Of a stretch of 64,000 bases of DNA, positions 44,135 through 55,758 are shown in pieces; position 1 is the first letter of the stretch; each line of letters opens with the position of its first letter. This stretch comes from Leidyana gryllorum EB-2025a (taxonomy: Eukaryota > Apicomplexa). The position numbers and the translations under genes are program-made. The stretch is taken from NCBI GenBank assembly GCA_048772705.1, contig JBLWGC010000043.1, forward strand, positions 434,001-498,000, given 5' to 3'. The notes beneath the pieces were generated by a model. That model was not told where the DNA came from and did not search any database. It saw only the letters and a program-made list of their open reading frames with translations.

Positions 44135-45316
44135 TCAAGAGTGCACTACATCAGAATGTGAGGTGGGTCTCCCCACCACTTCGCGCAGATCGGCCTGAAA
44201 GTGTCGGCGAAACTCAAGGTTCACAAATCGACTGTCCTGAATGGCCAGGCTCGATTTCCGACGCTGGCGGACGTTGGTGGTCAGTGAATCTACACTCCCT
44301 TGAACGCGAGCTCGAAAGAGAGAGTCAAGTCGGTTTTCAAACTCCGCGTTGTGCAAAACTGGGTGATGATTTGTATCTTCGACCCTTTTTGCCGAAACGG
44401 CAGGCGGGTCGAGTGATGGAGGTGTCCGCACTACCCCAGGACTAGGATACCTTTCATGAACAGCCGCTTCTTGCACTGGGGCGGGCGACACGGATTTGGG
44501 ACGGCTGCTGCCCAGCTCGTCCGCTAAGCGCCTCAACGTCCCAGCCGCTGCACCTACGTCTGTCCGAAGTTCCAGTAGCGCCTTGTAAAACAAATGCTCC
44601 AGGGGATGCTTCTTTACATCCCCCCATGCAGAGGCAAACAACAAATCCTCAGCTCCAGACAGCAGCATGGCTGACTGAGGGTGCTCCAAGATACGGTGGA
44701 GTCGAAATATGATCCGTCCACTCTTCAATGATCTGTAAGGCTGTACCAACTTCAGCCCTATTGCCAATCGACGGGCTGCCCGCACACAACACCTTGCAAG
44801 GTCGCTCACAGTACTGTAGGGTAACTCGTTCTCGGTCGCCCGCAGCAAGCACGTCGAAGTGTGCTTAGCGAACTCCTGGGCAGTGCCCATAGCCACGCTC
44901 AGCCTCTGCCACTCAAAAAAGTCTCGAGACTCCTCAACCACCAGCTGCTCCAACACCTCCTCAACTTCCGCAGTAGCAGCCGTCACATCCTTCAACAGTG
45001 GTCGAACGGCACGCTGAATTTCACTGCGCCACTTGCATAGTACACTGCGCTTTCTTGTTAGAGGGCAGGGAGTGGTGCCCACATTACTTCGAGAACGATT
45101 TAATCCAAGGTCACGGTGCAGCATGGGACTTGTTCCTCCTTGATCCAGCCACTTCTGTAAGTCAACCATGACAACGCACCGCCGTTGAAGTTCTTCAGAG
45201 CGTTTCACCACATCAGCAGCCAGCGCTAATGAGCACGATGGTGATGCGAAGCCCAAAACCAAAGGCCAAATTAGACTGTAAACGATCTTGACATACTTCA
45301 CTAACTCTGTCAACAT
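44135..45316 (-). CDS. Hypothetical protein with N-terminal signal anchor
   Basis: Single-exon frame of 393 aa. An N-terminal hydrophobic stretch (YVKIVYSLIWPLVLGFASPSC) could be a signal anchor or uncleaved signal. The body is mostly alpha-helical with heptad-like Leu/Val spacing around VEEVLEQLVVEESRDFFEW and a run of Arg/Lys near ARCCVRAARRLAIGLKL. The C-terminal ~120 residues look disordered (Ser, Pro, Arg). I cannot name a family. It lies between hexokinase and the Cdc20/Cdh1-like gene on the same strand, 32 nt after the latter's stop position in genomic terms. Confidence 0.5.
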   Translation of the reverse strand: MLTELVKYVKIVYSLIWPLVLGFASPSCSLALAADVVKRSEELQRRCVVMVDLQKWLDQGGTSPMLHRDLGLNRSRSNVGTTPCPLTRKRSVLCKWRSEIQRAVRPLLKDVTAATAEVEEVLEQLVVEESRDFFEWQRLSVAMGTAQEFAKHTSTCLLRATENELPYSTVSDLARCCVRAARRLAIGLKLVQPYRSLKSGRIIFRLHRILEHPQSAMLLSGAEDLLFASAWGDVKKHPLEHLFYKALLELRTDVGAAAGTLRRLADELGSSRPKSVSPAPVQEAAVHERYPSPGVVRTPPSLDPPAVSAKRVEDTNHHPVLHNAEFENRLDSLFRARVQGSVDSLTTNVRQRRKSSLAIQDSRFVNLEFRRHFQADLREVVGRPTSHSDVVHS

Positions 45317-45348
45317 GCTAAAGTTACGAAAATCTTTTACTAATTGAA

Positions 45349-47562
45349 CTAAGCATCGGTGAAAGCATCCCAGATTCGCACGAAACCATCATGCGCGGCT
45401 GTACAAACGCGCGTGCCACACGGAGACGCACCCATATATAACACCCGTGCTGTGTGGCCCGTCAATGTTGCCAACTTCCTGATCTGCAGAGGGCCCATGA
45501 TCTTCGTGTTCGACCCCAATAAGAGGCTGGTGCACTCAGAAGCCATCAAGCTCCATACATTGACCTGTGCCCCACATTTGGAGTGATCCTGGGTGATAGC
45601 TGTTACCTGATTGAGGGTGAAACCGTGACTAGAAACTAATTCCAGCGTCACAGGCGACCAGTACAAATTGCACACTTGGCTTTCAGTCTCGATCATGGAT
45701 AGGCGTTTCTCGGTTGCGAGGTCCCATATACGAATCATGCGATCATTGGTACCACCACCTGTAGCGAGGATTGGAAAGGGTAGAGGCGCCCAGCTCAGCG
45801 CCTTGACGGCAGCTTGGTGCCGGGGCAGAGCCTGCACGGGTCTGTCTTCGCCTTGTTCCCATATGTAGACACAATTATCATTGCCGCCAGATGCGAGGAT
45901 TGGTCGACTGGAGAGCTTGGCAGTCGGACTACCTGCAGCATCCATCACAGCCATTAGCGAGCGCGTGGTTGCCTGTTTGGCGGCATCTACTGTGAAGGTA
46001 CAATGTGCAACACGTTCCAATTCAGCTTGTCGCAGTTCGTCGAAAGATTCGAATTGCCGATAGTCCAATGACATTTCTGTACTGGTGTCTTCTAACTGGT
46101 CCAGGGTGTGCAGTTGTGATCTGTCTAGGAGTGCATCATTCCTCCATCGCAGTCCGCAGACCTCTTGGGTGTGAGCTTTGAACTCTGAGACGCACATTGA
46201 TGAGCGGAGATCAAAGCTTCGAATACTTTTGTCTCGCGATCCAGAGCTCAGATATCGGCTTTGCCCGTTGGACGTGTCGGTCATCCAATCGATTGCACCA
46301 ACCCGCTTGTCGTGTCCGTAGAATGTCGTCACAATCCTTTCCGCTTCGACATCCCAAATGTTGATGCGTCCATCATGCCGCCCAACTGCCAGCAGCGAGC
46401 CCTGCGTTGGGAGTGTGACTCTCCGCCCAGGGAGTGGAACTTACACTTGGGTCCCAGCGCACACACTGATACGGCAGATCGGCTGGGCCCTCGCGCACAG
46501 CAATTGGAGGGGCTTCCTTTCGCGAAGTGTATACCCGAGTGTACTTGGCATCCGCCCATTCGGTTTCGAGAACTGTTGAAGGTTCAATGGAGTTGGCCGA
46601 AGGTTTCAGGAGAGCAATGGAGCGATCGGTCGCCAGAGCAATGATATTGCGGGCGCCCCAATCTAAGAGATTGAGATAGTAGTCATCGGGAGCCGCGGGG
46701 CGGACTGACACAGTGACAGACGCCTCCTGAAGTTATTAGGAAAACAACACTTTGGGCGGTTACGTTTGAGCCTCACCTTGGGAATATTACGTGTCCTCTG
46801 GGCTTGGAAGAAGGGGCGGGCAGAGAGGGGATATTTGTTCATTAGGTGGGCCATTTTGCGGAGATAGTGATACTGAGTCTCGATGGGTGCGGCGGGGTTG
46901 GAGTGCGAGAACTCGTCATGACCAGCTGTGACCAGGCTGAAAGGGTTTTCGACTGAGTGTGTTGCAGGTGAGGAGGAGGGTCCTCCTGCCTCCCCTCCTA
47001 CAGGCTGTTGGAGTGCGTTCTCATTGTTTACGCGAGGTGATACGGGTGAGCTGAGACCGGACTGATGATCGTCGCTGTTGGAGTTGCCTCGGGGCTGGGC
47101 GGGGGGTTCATCTTCGGAGGGGACACTAACTATATCGTATATGGCTACCGATCTACCGTCGGCATCATATCGTATTCCATAGGCGTGCGACTGTGGTTTG
47201 AAGTCTCTGAGTAGAGACGCGGCACTGGAGAGTGCGGGAGAGGATAAGCCGCCATTGTCGTTGGAATTGTCGTTGAGCACGTTTTCGTGCTCGTTTGAGT
47301 GATCAGAGACTTCATGGGCTAAGATTGAGGACTGATCATCACTCGAGAATTCGCCAGGAGCATTAGCAGCAGCATCATCATTGAGTCTGGGCCGTTTAGA
47401 TCTGGGGGCCGTGACTGGAGGGTGCGGCGCAGCATTTTCCGTGAGGGCCGCGTCGTCATTGTCATCTAACACAATGAGAGGTTTGATCACACAGGGCGGC
47501 GGCGGCGCCTTGGGCTCGGTCAGCGGTTGTCGGCTGACCTTGAGAGAGTAATGTACTGTCAT
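45349..47562 (-). CDS. Cdc20/Cdh1-like WD40 protein (APC/C activator family)
   Basis: Three exons, about 706 aa. The N-terminal ~290 residues are polar and low-complexity. The propeller reads DDYYLNLLDWGARNIIALA, LAVGRHDGRINIWDVEAE, the Cdc20-family phrases EVCGLRW, ILASGGNDNCVYIWE, HQAAVKALSWAPLPFPILATGGGTNDRMIRIWD, SQVCNLYWSP, LVSSHGF and LTGHTARVLY. Cdc20/Cdh1 proteins recruit substrates to the anaphase-promoting complex. Two expected parts are not seen: a clear C-box in the N-terminus, and the C-terminal Ile-Arg tail (it ends DAFTDA). So it may be a divergent activator or an inhibitor-like paralogue. The first ATG is at 47562, after an ignored TTG; 31 nt from the divergent PX–WD40 start. 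Confidence 0.8.
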
Positions 47563-47593
47563 TGACCGAAAAAAAGTAAGGGTCAATCGAGGA
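47563..47593. promoter_or_regulatory. 31-nt spacer between divergent start codons (Cdc20-like / PX–WD40)
   Basis: The shortest divergent spacer in the window. It contains an A7 run. There is no room for two conventional core promoters. Confidence 0.45.
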
Positions 47594-49911
47594 ATGGTGC
47601 TGGGTAAGTCCAGTGGAGGGGAAGATTATACTGTGACGCAGAACGGCCTGGGTGCCCCGTGCCATACAGCATTCAGGTTGTTGACTATCAAGTAGTATCG
47701 GCTGAAAGATACGTTCCAGGCTCTCTAGCCGCTGCCCAAGCCCCTCACACCAATGAGAAGCGCTATGCAATATATCGGATTGAAGTGTCGATATCAGCCA
47801 TCAATCATCGCTGGCTGGTGGAGAAACGGTTCAATGAGTTTGTGACGCTCCACGATAAACTCTCCTCCCTCTACGTCTCCGTTCCACCCCTTCCGAGCAA
47901 AACGATCGGAAGAATACTCAGCCCCAGCCACCTCCAGGCACGTCGACACGCTCTACAGGTCTTCCTGACGCTACTCGCCAATCGGAGAGACATTGCGGCC
48001 AGCCCCATATTCCACGAGTTCTTGGAATTGCACGACAATGCCCCCAATGCTCTGCGGTCTCTCTATCCATACATGCCTGTCACACAACCGACACTGATCG
48101 GAGCGCTCCACGACCCCACTTTCGGCATTCAAAACGTAAGTGGGGATACAAACACCACCTGACCACTCTCACAGGTTCAATATCTGCCACGACGGAGCCT
48201 TCTCGTCACTGCCTGCAATGACTTCTCGCTGGCGTCCAAAGTTGGTGAGTCAACACTCCGCACCGCCAGAAACCCCGTCTCCGAATCCAGATGCTCTCGT
48301 CACTGGCGCCTTGGCTGGCCTCGTTCCCGGCGACTCCAGCATCCCAATGTCCCGATTATGTGTGTGGGAGTGCAGCCCGTCCCCTGAGCTCCCACCCGAC
48401 AAGTTGAGTTTGGATCAAGATATAACGGCCAATCCCGAGGCTCCCAAAATGAGGTTCCGCTTACTCCACGCCCAATACTTCAGTCAACGAGTAAGTGTGT
48501 GTGTGTGTGTGAGTATCTCTGTCTCTCCGTGCCTCTCTCTCCGTGCCTCTCTCTCTGTGCCTCTCGCCCTCTCTCCCACTTCCTTTCTCTCCGCCAACCA
48601 CGTTGACGATTTTTGTCTCAGATATCGTCAATTTGCCCTATCCTCAATGAGACTGTGGTGCTGGTGGCGTTTGAGTCTGGAGACATTCTGGCTTATGCTT
48701 TCTCAATGGACTGCCATTCTTTGTCGACGACTCCAGGCGGCGAAGAGGAGGACAGTCTCATCTCAGCATTCCACGATCAGAACAATGGACGGCATCTCAA
48801 TCGCATTGTCAGTGGCGAGGAATTCGTATCGGCCATGACCACCCAAACTCTACCCACATTAACAAGTTTGGATTCAGACGAGCTACGGATACCCGCCAAT
48901 GCTGAGCTTCTGATCCGAGCGGACGAGCGGTTCCCACTCTTACCGCAGGGAGGAAACGCAGTCAGAGTGTTGATCGAAGTATCCTTGTGCTGTCACTCGA
49001 GGGTTCTATTGATTGGCAAAGACGATGCAACTCTTCAAGTGTACGCCATCGCGAGTCAGACCACCGTTGGTCAGCCATTGGCCTTACCGTCTCCGGCTCG
49101 CTGTGCAGATGTCTTCTCTGATCCTGGAGACAACCCCACCGTCCTCGTGGGACTTGAGGATGAGACCCTTTGCGTTCTGTCGATTTCCAAGGCAGGGGAG
49201 CTTATATGGCTGACTGGCAGCAATGCGACTCGGAAAATCGCCTCTGTCGAACAGGCGACGCTCTCGCGTCTGGAATTCGTCAAAATCGTGGCGCCCAAAT
49301 TGGAGGCAGACCGCTGTGAGTATCGGGGCCATTGTTCTGGTTTGTAAATTGGTGGTATGGCAGTGAAACCTCTTTGCGGGACCGAGGCCGCCATTCAAAT
49401 GACAGGAGCTATGCTCATATGCAGCGGTAGGCTGAGCGAGAGGTTTGACATTCGAATGATTTCTATGTTATAGGAACTCGGGATAACATAATCACCACGT
49501 GGCTGCTCACGAAAGATCGCAGCTGTCTCAGACTAATCGGACGGAGCACCAAACCAACAGTGGGAACTTTGTGCCGCGCCGAGGTCGACGCTGAGAATCT
49601 CCTGCTGCTTATTGGGTCTCGGACGGGCTTAGTGGCCGCAGTCTGCCCTCTGACCGGCCAACCCGTCATCTCCTTCCAGGCACATGAACGGTTGCCGAAA
49701 CAAAAGGACGGCACCTTGGTGGGACACTCCGAGGGAATCACAAGAATTCGAATGTCTCCTGGTTCCCATGTCTTGTAAGTTTGAGTGAATCCTTCCTTAT
49801 ATCGCATACAAACCCAGAATGACCGGGGGGAAAGATGGCTGGGTGCGGTTCTGGCGTTGGCCTCGGGAGTATCGGGGACTCAGGAATGGTGGATTTGATC
49901 GTGACGTTTGA
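47594..49911 (+). CDS. PX domain–WD40 protein
   Basis: About 630 aa. A 10-nt first exon (ATG at 47594) joins over a ~35-nt intron to a PX domain. The PX basic motif EKRFNEFVTLHDKL and the PPLPSKTIGR loop are visible, with RRHALQVFLTLLANRRD and FHEFLELHD behind. PX domains bind phosphoinositides, mostly PI3P on endosomes. WD40-like blades follow: VQYLPRRSLLVTACNDFSLA, MSRLCVWEC, VVLVAFESGDILAYAF, LLLIGSRTGLVAAVC, and last MTGGKDGWVRFWRWP. One intron, 48245-48269, is just 25 nt and is needed to keep the frame. Another long intron (~48491-48622) has a repeated CTCTCTCCGTGC unit. The last 32 nt overlap the RING gene on the other strand. Endosomal sorting role inferred. Confidence 0.7.
48495..48586. 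repeat. TG and CTCTCTCCGTGC tandem repeats within an intron
   Basis: (TG)n followed by three copies of a 12-14 nt pyrimidine-rich unit within an intron of the PX–WD40 gene. They serve as its polypyrimidine stretch. Confidence 0.75.
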
Positions 49912-50274
49912 CTGCCTCCACGCTGCTGAAGATTCTGTCAGGACAATGCGGACATGAATGAGTGGGAACATAGCTAAAAGGTCCTGAAAGTTTCGCTGGG
50001 TCGTCAGCGGGTAAAACCGGGAGGACAGTCACATCATTGATGGGCTGAGCGCAATTCGGACAGCTTCGCTCCGCTTCCCCAATAGCCTTGAAACAGGTGG
50101 CACACATCCAGTGGCAACAGGGCTCCTGTCAGAGCACGACACATGACACAATAAGCAACCCTTGGCTAGCCTTACCACACGATACCTCCAGTACGCGGGA
50201 GCGGAACATTTCGGACACACGATTGCAGCTGCAGCCTCCTCGCTGAGACTCATGTGCTCATAGAGCTGCTCCAT
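49880..50274 (-). CDS. Small RING-like and C2H2 zinc-finger protein
   Basis: Two exons, about 115 aa. A RING-like finger spreads over the splice: CPKC, then PCCHWMCATCF, then CPNCAQPI, with an intron between RYRV and EPCC. A single C2H2 finger ends the protein (CPHCPDRIFSSVEAVKRH…HH). The RING could recruit an E2, such as the UBC7-type enzyme in this window, but no partner is visible. Small RING/C2H2 combinations are known, but I cannot name this one. The stop overlaps the end of the PX–WD40 gene on the other strand by 32 nt. The start is 55 nt from the divergent GFAT start. Confidence 0.65.
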
Positions 50275-50329
50275 ATTTCAGACTTAAAATTTACAACGTT
50301 TTCGATCTCCTTGACGCTTCTATCTTACT
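50275..50329. promoter_or_regulatory. 55-nt sp
   Basis: Spacer between the divergent start codons of the RING/C2H2 gene and GFAT. It has A/T runs (AAAATTT and TTTT) but no TATA box. Confidence 0.4.
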
Positions 50330-52334
50330 ATGCCTCAGCGTACTGGAGCAGTTTTTCAGGGTGTAGTCAACAATGGACTGCGCCGCTTGCAAACTGCGTG
50401 GCAGAATCGAACTGATCTGGTCCATTGTTGCGGGATTGTGGGCTACTGTGGTCCTCAGGATGCGCATAAGATACTGTGTGATGGTGTGTCTTTGCTACAA
50501 AACCGTGGCTACGACTCATGTGGCATTACTACTATGCTGAAGAAAAAGATGTATACCACCAAGTTTGCCAGTCGTGGATCTACAAGCGACAGCGTTGAAC
50601 TCTTGCTCAACGCTGCGCCGGCCAAACACGCAGGCCATAACATCGGTATCGCACACACACGTTGGGCGACGCACGGTGCCAAGACGGATGACAATGCCCA
50701 TCCGCACTCTGACTGGAAGGGCAGAATCAGCCTGGTACACAACGGAACGATAGACAACTACGACATCCTCAAATCTGAGCTGGAGAAGCACGGATGTACC
50801 TTCCGGTCTGAAACAGATACGGAAGTCATCGCGAACCTGATCGGATACTACCTAGATAGAGGTCAGCAATTTCAGGACGCTGTAAAGTCGACCGTTCAAC
50901 GTTTACGCGGCACCTGGGGGCTTGTTGTTCTGCATAAGGACCACCCTAACGGTTTAATGGTGGCCAGGAACGGATCGCCGCTGATTTTGGGCAGTTCAAC
51001 CACGGGTCAGGAAGTGTTTGTTGCTAGCGAGCCTCTTGCTCTGGCCGAGCACACTAATGAATATCTGGCGCTTAACGATGGTGACATCTGTTGGGTGAGC
51101 ACAGGTGGAGGGATTAGCCACTTGGAAGCTGGAAGAGATAAACGACCAATTCCCAAGCTCGATGTGGAGTACGAGCCAACCCCGTTCCGTCACTGGACGG
51201 TGAAAGAGATATACGAGCAGCCCCAGAGTCTCGGACGAGCAATGAACTTTGGAGGTCGTATCGGTCCCGACAACAGGGTGAAATTAGGTGGCTTGGACTC
51301 TCACCGTGATGAGCTCATGCGTATCAAGAATTTGATTATTACAGGCTGTGGTACATCACTTCATGCCGGTCTTTACGGACAACAACTCATGCGCTGGCTT
51401 GAGTGCTTTAATTCAGTGGATGTGATCGATAGCAGCGAAGTGGACACTTCCACGTTCAGCAAGCCCACTGATCAATGTGGCATTTTGGCGTTGAGTCAGT
51501 CCGGTGAGACTCGCGACGTCGTCAGTGCATTGGAGGTGGCTACAAATCTGCACGTCAAGAAGCTTTCAGTTGTGAACCAAGTTGGAAGTTTGATTGCCCG
51601 GATGACCAACTGCGGTTGCTATTTGAATGCGGGACGCGAGGTGGCGGTGGCCAGCACCAAAGCTTTCACGTCCCAGGTCGCAGTGATGGCCCTGTGTGCC
51701 ATCTGGTTCGCCCAGCAGCGCAAAGATTACGACAAGGACAGAATTGCTTCTATTGCCGACGCGATGCATCGGCTGCCGCTCCGTGCGAGCCAATTATTGA
51801 GCTTGGACAGTCAGTGCAAGAAGCTTGCACAGGTTCTTGTGAATGCGAATACCCGGAACATGTTTGTTCTCGGCAAAGGTTTCGGATACCCGGTAGCGTT
51901 GGAGGGAGCTTTGAAGATTAAGGAGATATCCTACATCCATGCGGAAGGTTTTGGGGGAGGTCAGCTCAAACACGGCCCATTCGCCCTCATTGATGAGAAG
52001 TCCAAGACGCCAGGTGAGTTGTCAGCAGTGAATATTCCATCCACTCCTCTCCTCAGTCGTTATGTTAGTGCTCAAGGATCAGCATCAGCCCGGAATGGTG
52101 AACGCTGCACAACAAGTCAAGGCGAGAGGAGCCCGAACCATCGTCATCACCGACGACCCAGAAGGATGTTCTTCAATTAATGCGGATCATTTGATTACCA
52201 TTCCCAACAACGGCCCCTTGACAGCTCTGGGTGCCACAATCCCTATGCAGCTGTTGGCCTACCATCTGGCTACTCTCAGAGGTGTTGACCCTGACAAGCC
52301 GCGTGGTCTGGCCAAGACTGTCACTGTGGCTTGA
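50330..52334 (+). CDS. Glutamine–fructose-6-phosphate aminotransferase (GFAT, isomerizing)
   Basis: Two exons (intron 52014-52056), 653 aa. The Ntn glutaminase domain shows CGIVGYCG, NRGYDSCGI, GIAHTRWATHG and HNGTIDNYDIL. Two SIS isomerase domains hold TGCGTSLHAGLYG, SQSGETRD, VASTKAFTSQ, LGKGFGYPVALEGALKIKEISYIHAEGF and KHGP, ending with DKPRGLAKTVTVA, the family C-terminus. GFAT makes glucosamine-6-P for UDP-GlcNAc, the entry of N-glycan, GPI and chitin-like synthesis. In all known members the catalytic Cys is the first residue after Met removal; here it is residue 34, preceded by a basic segment (GLRRLQTAWQNRTDL). So either a propeptide is cleaved or the start is wrong. Ends 37 nt before the VPS11-like gene. 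Confidence 0.9.
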
Positions 52335-52371
52335 GAGAAGAGAAAACCGTGTTTTTTGTCTGCACAACAAA

Positions 52372-55300
52372 ATGCTAACGCGCCAGTTGAGCTTCTTTGA
52401 ATCGGTGCCATTCAAGACTAAACTATTGATCGATAAATGGCACGGGATTCTCAAACCCCCTATAGAGATTGCCACAGTGGCCGGACATGCCAGATACCTC
52501 TTCGTTGCCGACACCCGAGGCCGTATTCATCTCGTCTGTCCCAATCACCTATCCATATCAAAGGGCCCCATAGACCTCGGCATTCTATGTTCCCATCAGC
52601 TCTTCGCTGGCAAATGTCAGATCCTCTGGATGAAAGTCGTTGACGTACCCAACACCAACAGTCCGGGCATTCGATCGATCCTCTTCGCCTTTTGGTAAGA
52701 GCCACGCCGAGAAAGACTGCCGGAGCTGTCACACTCAATGTCTCTCATCGACAGCGCTTTGAGCAAACATCCCCACAGTGGCCCTTCGAGTGAGGCCAGC
52801 GGCGCCTTCAAGCCGCTCGTTTTGGGATACCACATCTACGAGCTCTTGCCGCCACTGAACAGTCTCTGGTCAGCTGTCGGTCAACCCCAGGTGTCTCCGG
52901 CACTCTCGCAGCCTCTGGCGCTCATAAAGGAAGGATTTGTCGGCCAGACGATGTATTCGAACGCTGACGACACCGGTAGCAGTAATCCCCTGAGTTTGAT
53001 CCCTGGTGCCAACGCCGGCAAGAGACCGGCCACCTCTATGCAACACGAGGTCGAGACGATAGCGAAGGCTCTGGCAAAGGTCTCCTGCGTCTCATTGGCC
53101 GACGACTTGCAGCTTCTCGCCGTGAGTGTTCTCACTCACACACTTATCGATGTCTCGCAGTTGGGGTCCGTCACAGGAGAAGTAATATTGGTGCGAGGTG
53201 ACCTCACCTCTGCAACGTCTCCGACTCGTATTCGACGTATAATGTGAGTATAAAATGATTTGCCTTACGGCCTCTCTTGTCAGTGTCTCCCCCCCCTTTG
53301 TCTCCGCAAAAGACTCCTCGATCAGGCCAGACTCGACGGCTCCGGTGACGAACATTGAGGTGGTGAGACTCGACCCGAACGACAATTCTTATTACCTTTT
53401 CGTGGCGACGACATTATCGATCATTTGTTATGAACTGGCGCGGCCTTCTGGTCACACGGAGCCTCCACCGCCCCGACTGCTGTGGCAGGACGACTCTTTT
53501 GGCACTTCTCAGAACAGAATGACTTGGCTGCCGTCGTTACAGAGCTGTGTGGTCATAGGCCCAGACCAGGCGGTCTATATATTCGATCCGCTGCAGGGGA
53601 ATGTCAGTGCAATGCCCATTGAAGGGATCCCCCTGCGTCTCTGCGCATTTCAAAGATCCCAACTCGTGCTGTTGTGTCAATGCAATAGTTCTTCTCAGCG
53701 GAGTTCCCCGAGTTCTCTGCCGAGTCGTGAGGCTCGTTATCCGGTGTCTCTGATGGAAGAGCCTTTCCTGTGTGCCGGTGCGAATGTTATCAAAGTGATG
53801 CATCTGAGTCCCAACTCCCGATTTGAGACGCTGTGTATACCTCTGAAGGGCCCAAGCGATGGCGTGCGCGTGGTCGATGGCCTACAGAACCTAATGATCC
53901 TTCACACCAAATTACTGCTTAACGACAATGTGTCGTCGGACAACAATGGCGTCGTCTCTCAGTCTCCTGCCTCCGAAGGGCTGTGGTTTCTGCAGCATCC
54001 CCTCAGCAACCGCGTGCATTCGCTGGCCAGGAAAGGCTGTTGGAACTGGGCACTGGAAATCAGTCGGAAGGAGGATCTCTCCGGAGAGCTGACTAAACTG
54101 ATCAACAGACTCCATTTCCTCACTCGAACATCATCGCACGACATATCAGAGGCTCTGACGATATTTGAAGCTTCTGTCCGCGATGATCACCCACGTTCAA
54201 TGATAAGCTTCAGCGACTTTCTGGAAGGCATTTTTGGAGATCAGTCGGGGACCGGCTCCAAGCAGATATGGCGAAGTTGCATCAGCGCCCTTCTCCGGAG
54301 TTTGATCACCTTCCATGACAGAGGTGGGTATTCGACTAAAGCTGAGGTTGTGATAAGAAAACGTGTGTTTCCAAAGGCTACGGCACACGATGGCACGCGC
54401 AATTATTGCTCGAATGTTTGTTAATAGAGAAGAGCCATATCGAACAGGAGGCCATTCAGTGTCCCTATTTCCTCACGATGAAGAACTCTGATTTCCCCAC
54501 TGAAATTGCCCGCGAAATCGCTTCGGCCGCTCTCAAAGGCATTCATCAGTCCTACACCATCTCACCCACAGTCATCTCTGCACTGCTTGGGATCGGAGCG
54601 CTCGACACTTTAATCAGCCGCGGTACGTTGATGGATGACTGACAGACAGTCAGTCCGTCCGCATTTTTTTTGTCAACTGACCTCTGCTGTAGGCGAAGAA
54701 GGTCTGGCGGCGGACCTGTGTTTGTGTTTGGGCGACATTACGGCTTGGGCTCAGCTGAACCCTGATGGGTCATCGTTGGCTACGGGTGTGCGTATAATGT
54801 CTGTAATGGATCCGTCTGCCGGCGTAGTGTACGTCAACGCCGCTTTCCAGAAGCTGTTGAGCTACGCGCCGCAAGTGTTGCTGCCTTCACTGACCCATAT
54901 CCTGCCGCACGATCGAGACCACATTCTGGATGAGGCGATGTGGAGAGTCTGGCAGCAGAGTCGGATGGATCACTACTTGGCTCTGGACACCTGGATGCAG
55001 GTCGACTATAAGAATTGTGACGCGAGTTCGATATCGTGTTGTCGGCCTCGCAGTTTTACGTTGATGAATGGGATGGAATGCACTCCGGGGGCGACTTGCC
55101 CGTTGTTCAGCGCTGCCGTGAAAGCCGACTCGGCGGTTCGAGCCTTTCTTGAAGTTGTGCATTCCATTTTGCGGACAGATCGCTTAGGCCAGGAGCGACG
55201 ACAAGTTGTGACTGCGTGCAAAGCCATGTCTGAAGCCCTCACAACGTCCACTTGTCCCAGCCGCATTCTTCTTTTGCTGTTGGCCATCCGCAGCGGGGTG

Positions 55301-55684
55301 CGGATCAGTGAGAGTGTTTGGTGGCGCACAGAGCTGTCCAGATATCTCGAGGATGTGCAAAGCAAGACTGAGTGTGCTTTTCTTGAGGTCGTGGACGCAA
55401 TTCGCGCTAGCAGTGCGAGCCAAATGCTGGAGGGGGTCATGCAGGCATATGATCGACTCACAGAGAGTCACAGTAACCTGATCCGACGAGTCACAGTGAG
55501 CGCAGTCAAAGGCATCAATGTCTCAGACGCCGTTGTCGACAAATTGGACCCGATGGCAGAATTGAAGGAAAAACGTTTACTACTAGTTGAGGTCACTGAA
55601 GATCAAGTCGCTGAGCTAACTAAAAGAATCGACTGCTTCCGCTCTCGTTTACCCCAATCTACCGCAACGACATCAGTGTACTAA
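52372..55684 (+). CDS. VPS11-like HOPS/CORVET subunit (tentative)
   Basis: About 1030 aa in five exons. The N-terminal part reads LSFFESVPFKTKLLIDKWHG, RYLFVADTRGRIHLV, then VSCVSLADDLQLLAV and GEVILVRGDL. The propeller continues with PVTNIEVVRLDPNDNSYYLFVATT and LQSCVVIGPDQAVYIFDP. The order and spacing resemble the VPS11 propeller (VSCLTVHENLNFMAIGFTDG, FIVAGDECVYLYQPDE). An alpha-solenoid follows, e.g. NWALEISRKEDLS. VPS11 tethers endosomes and lysosome-like compartments, and is needed for rhoptry and microneme formation in apicomplexans. No clean C-terminal RING: a Cys-poor region CDASSISCC…CTPGATC sits there. Introns near 52695-52754, 53247-53280, 54325-54378 and 54632-54692. The call could be another propeller/solenoid coat protein. 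Confidence 0.5.
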
Positions 55685-55758
55685 CATAACAACACATCGT
55701 CGGCAACAGAGCAGCCGCCAGTCAGACAGATACCGATAAAACTGACGCCTCAGCTCCT

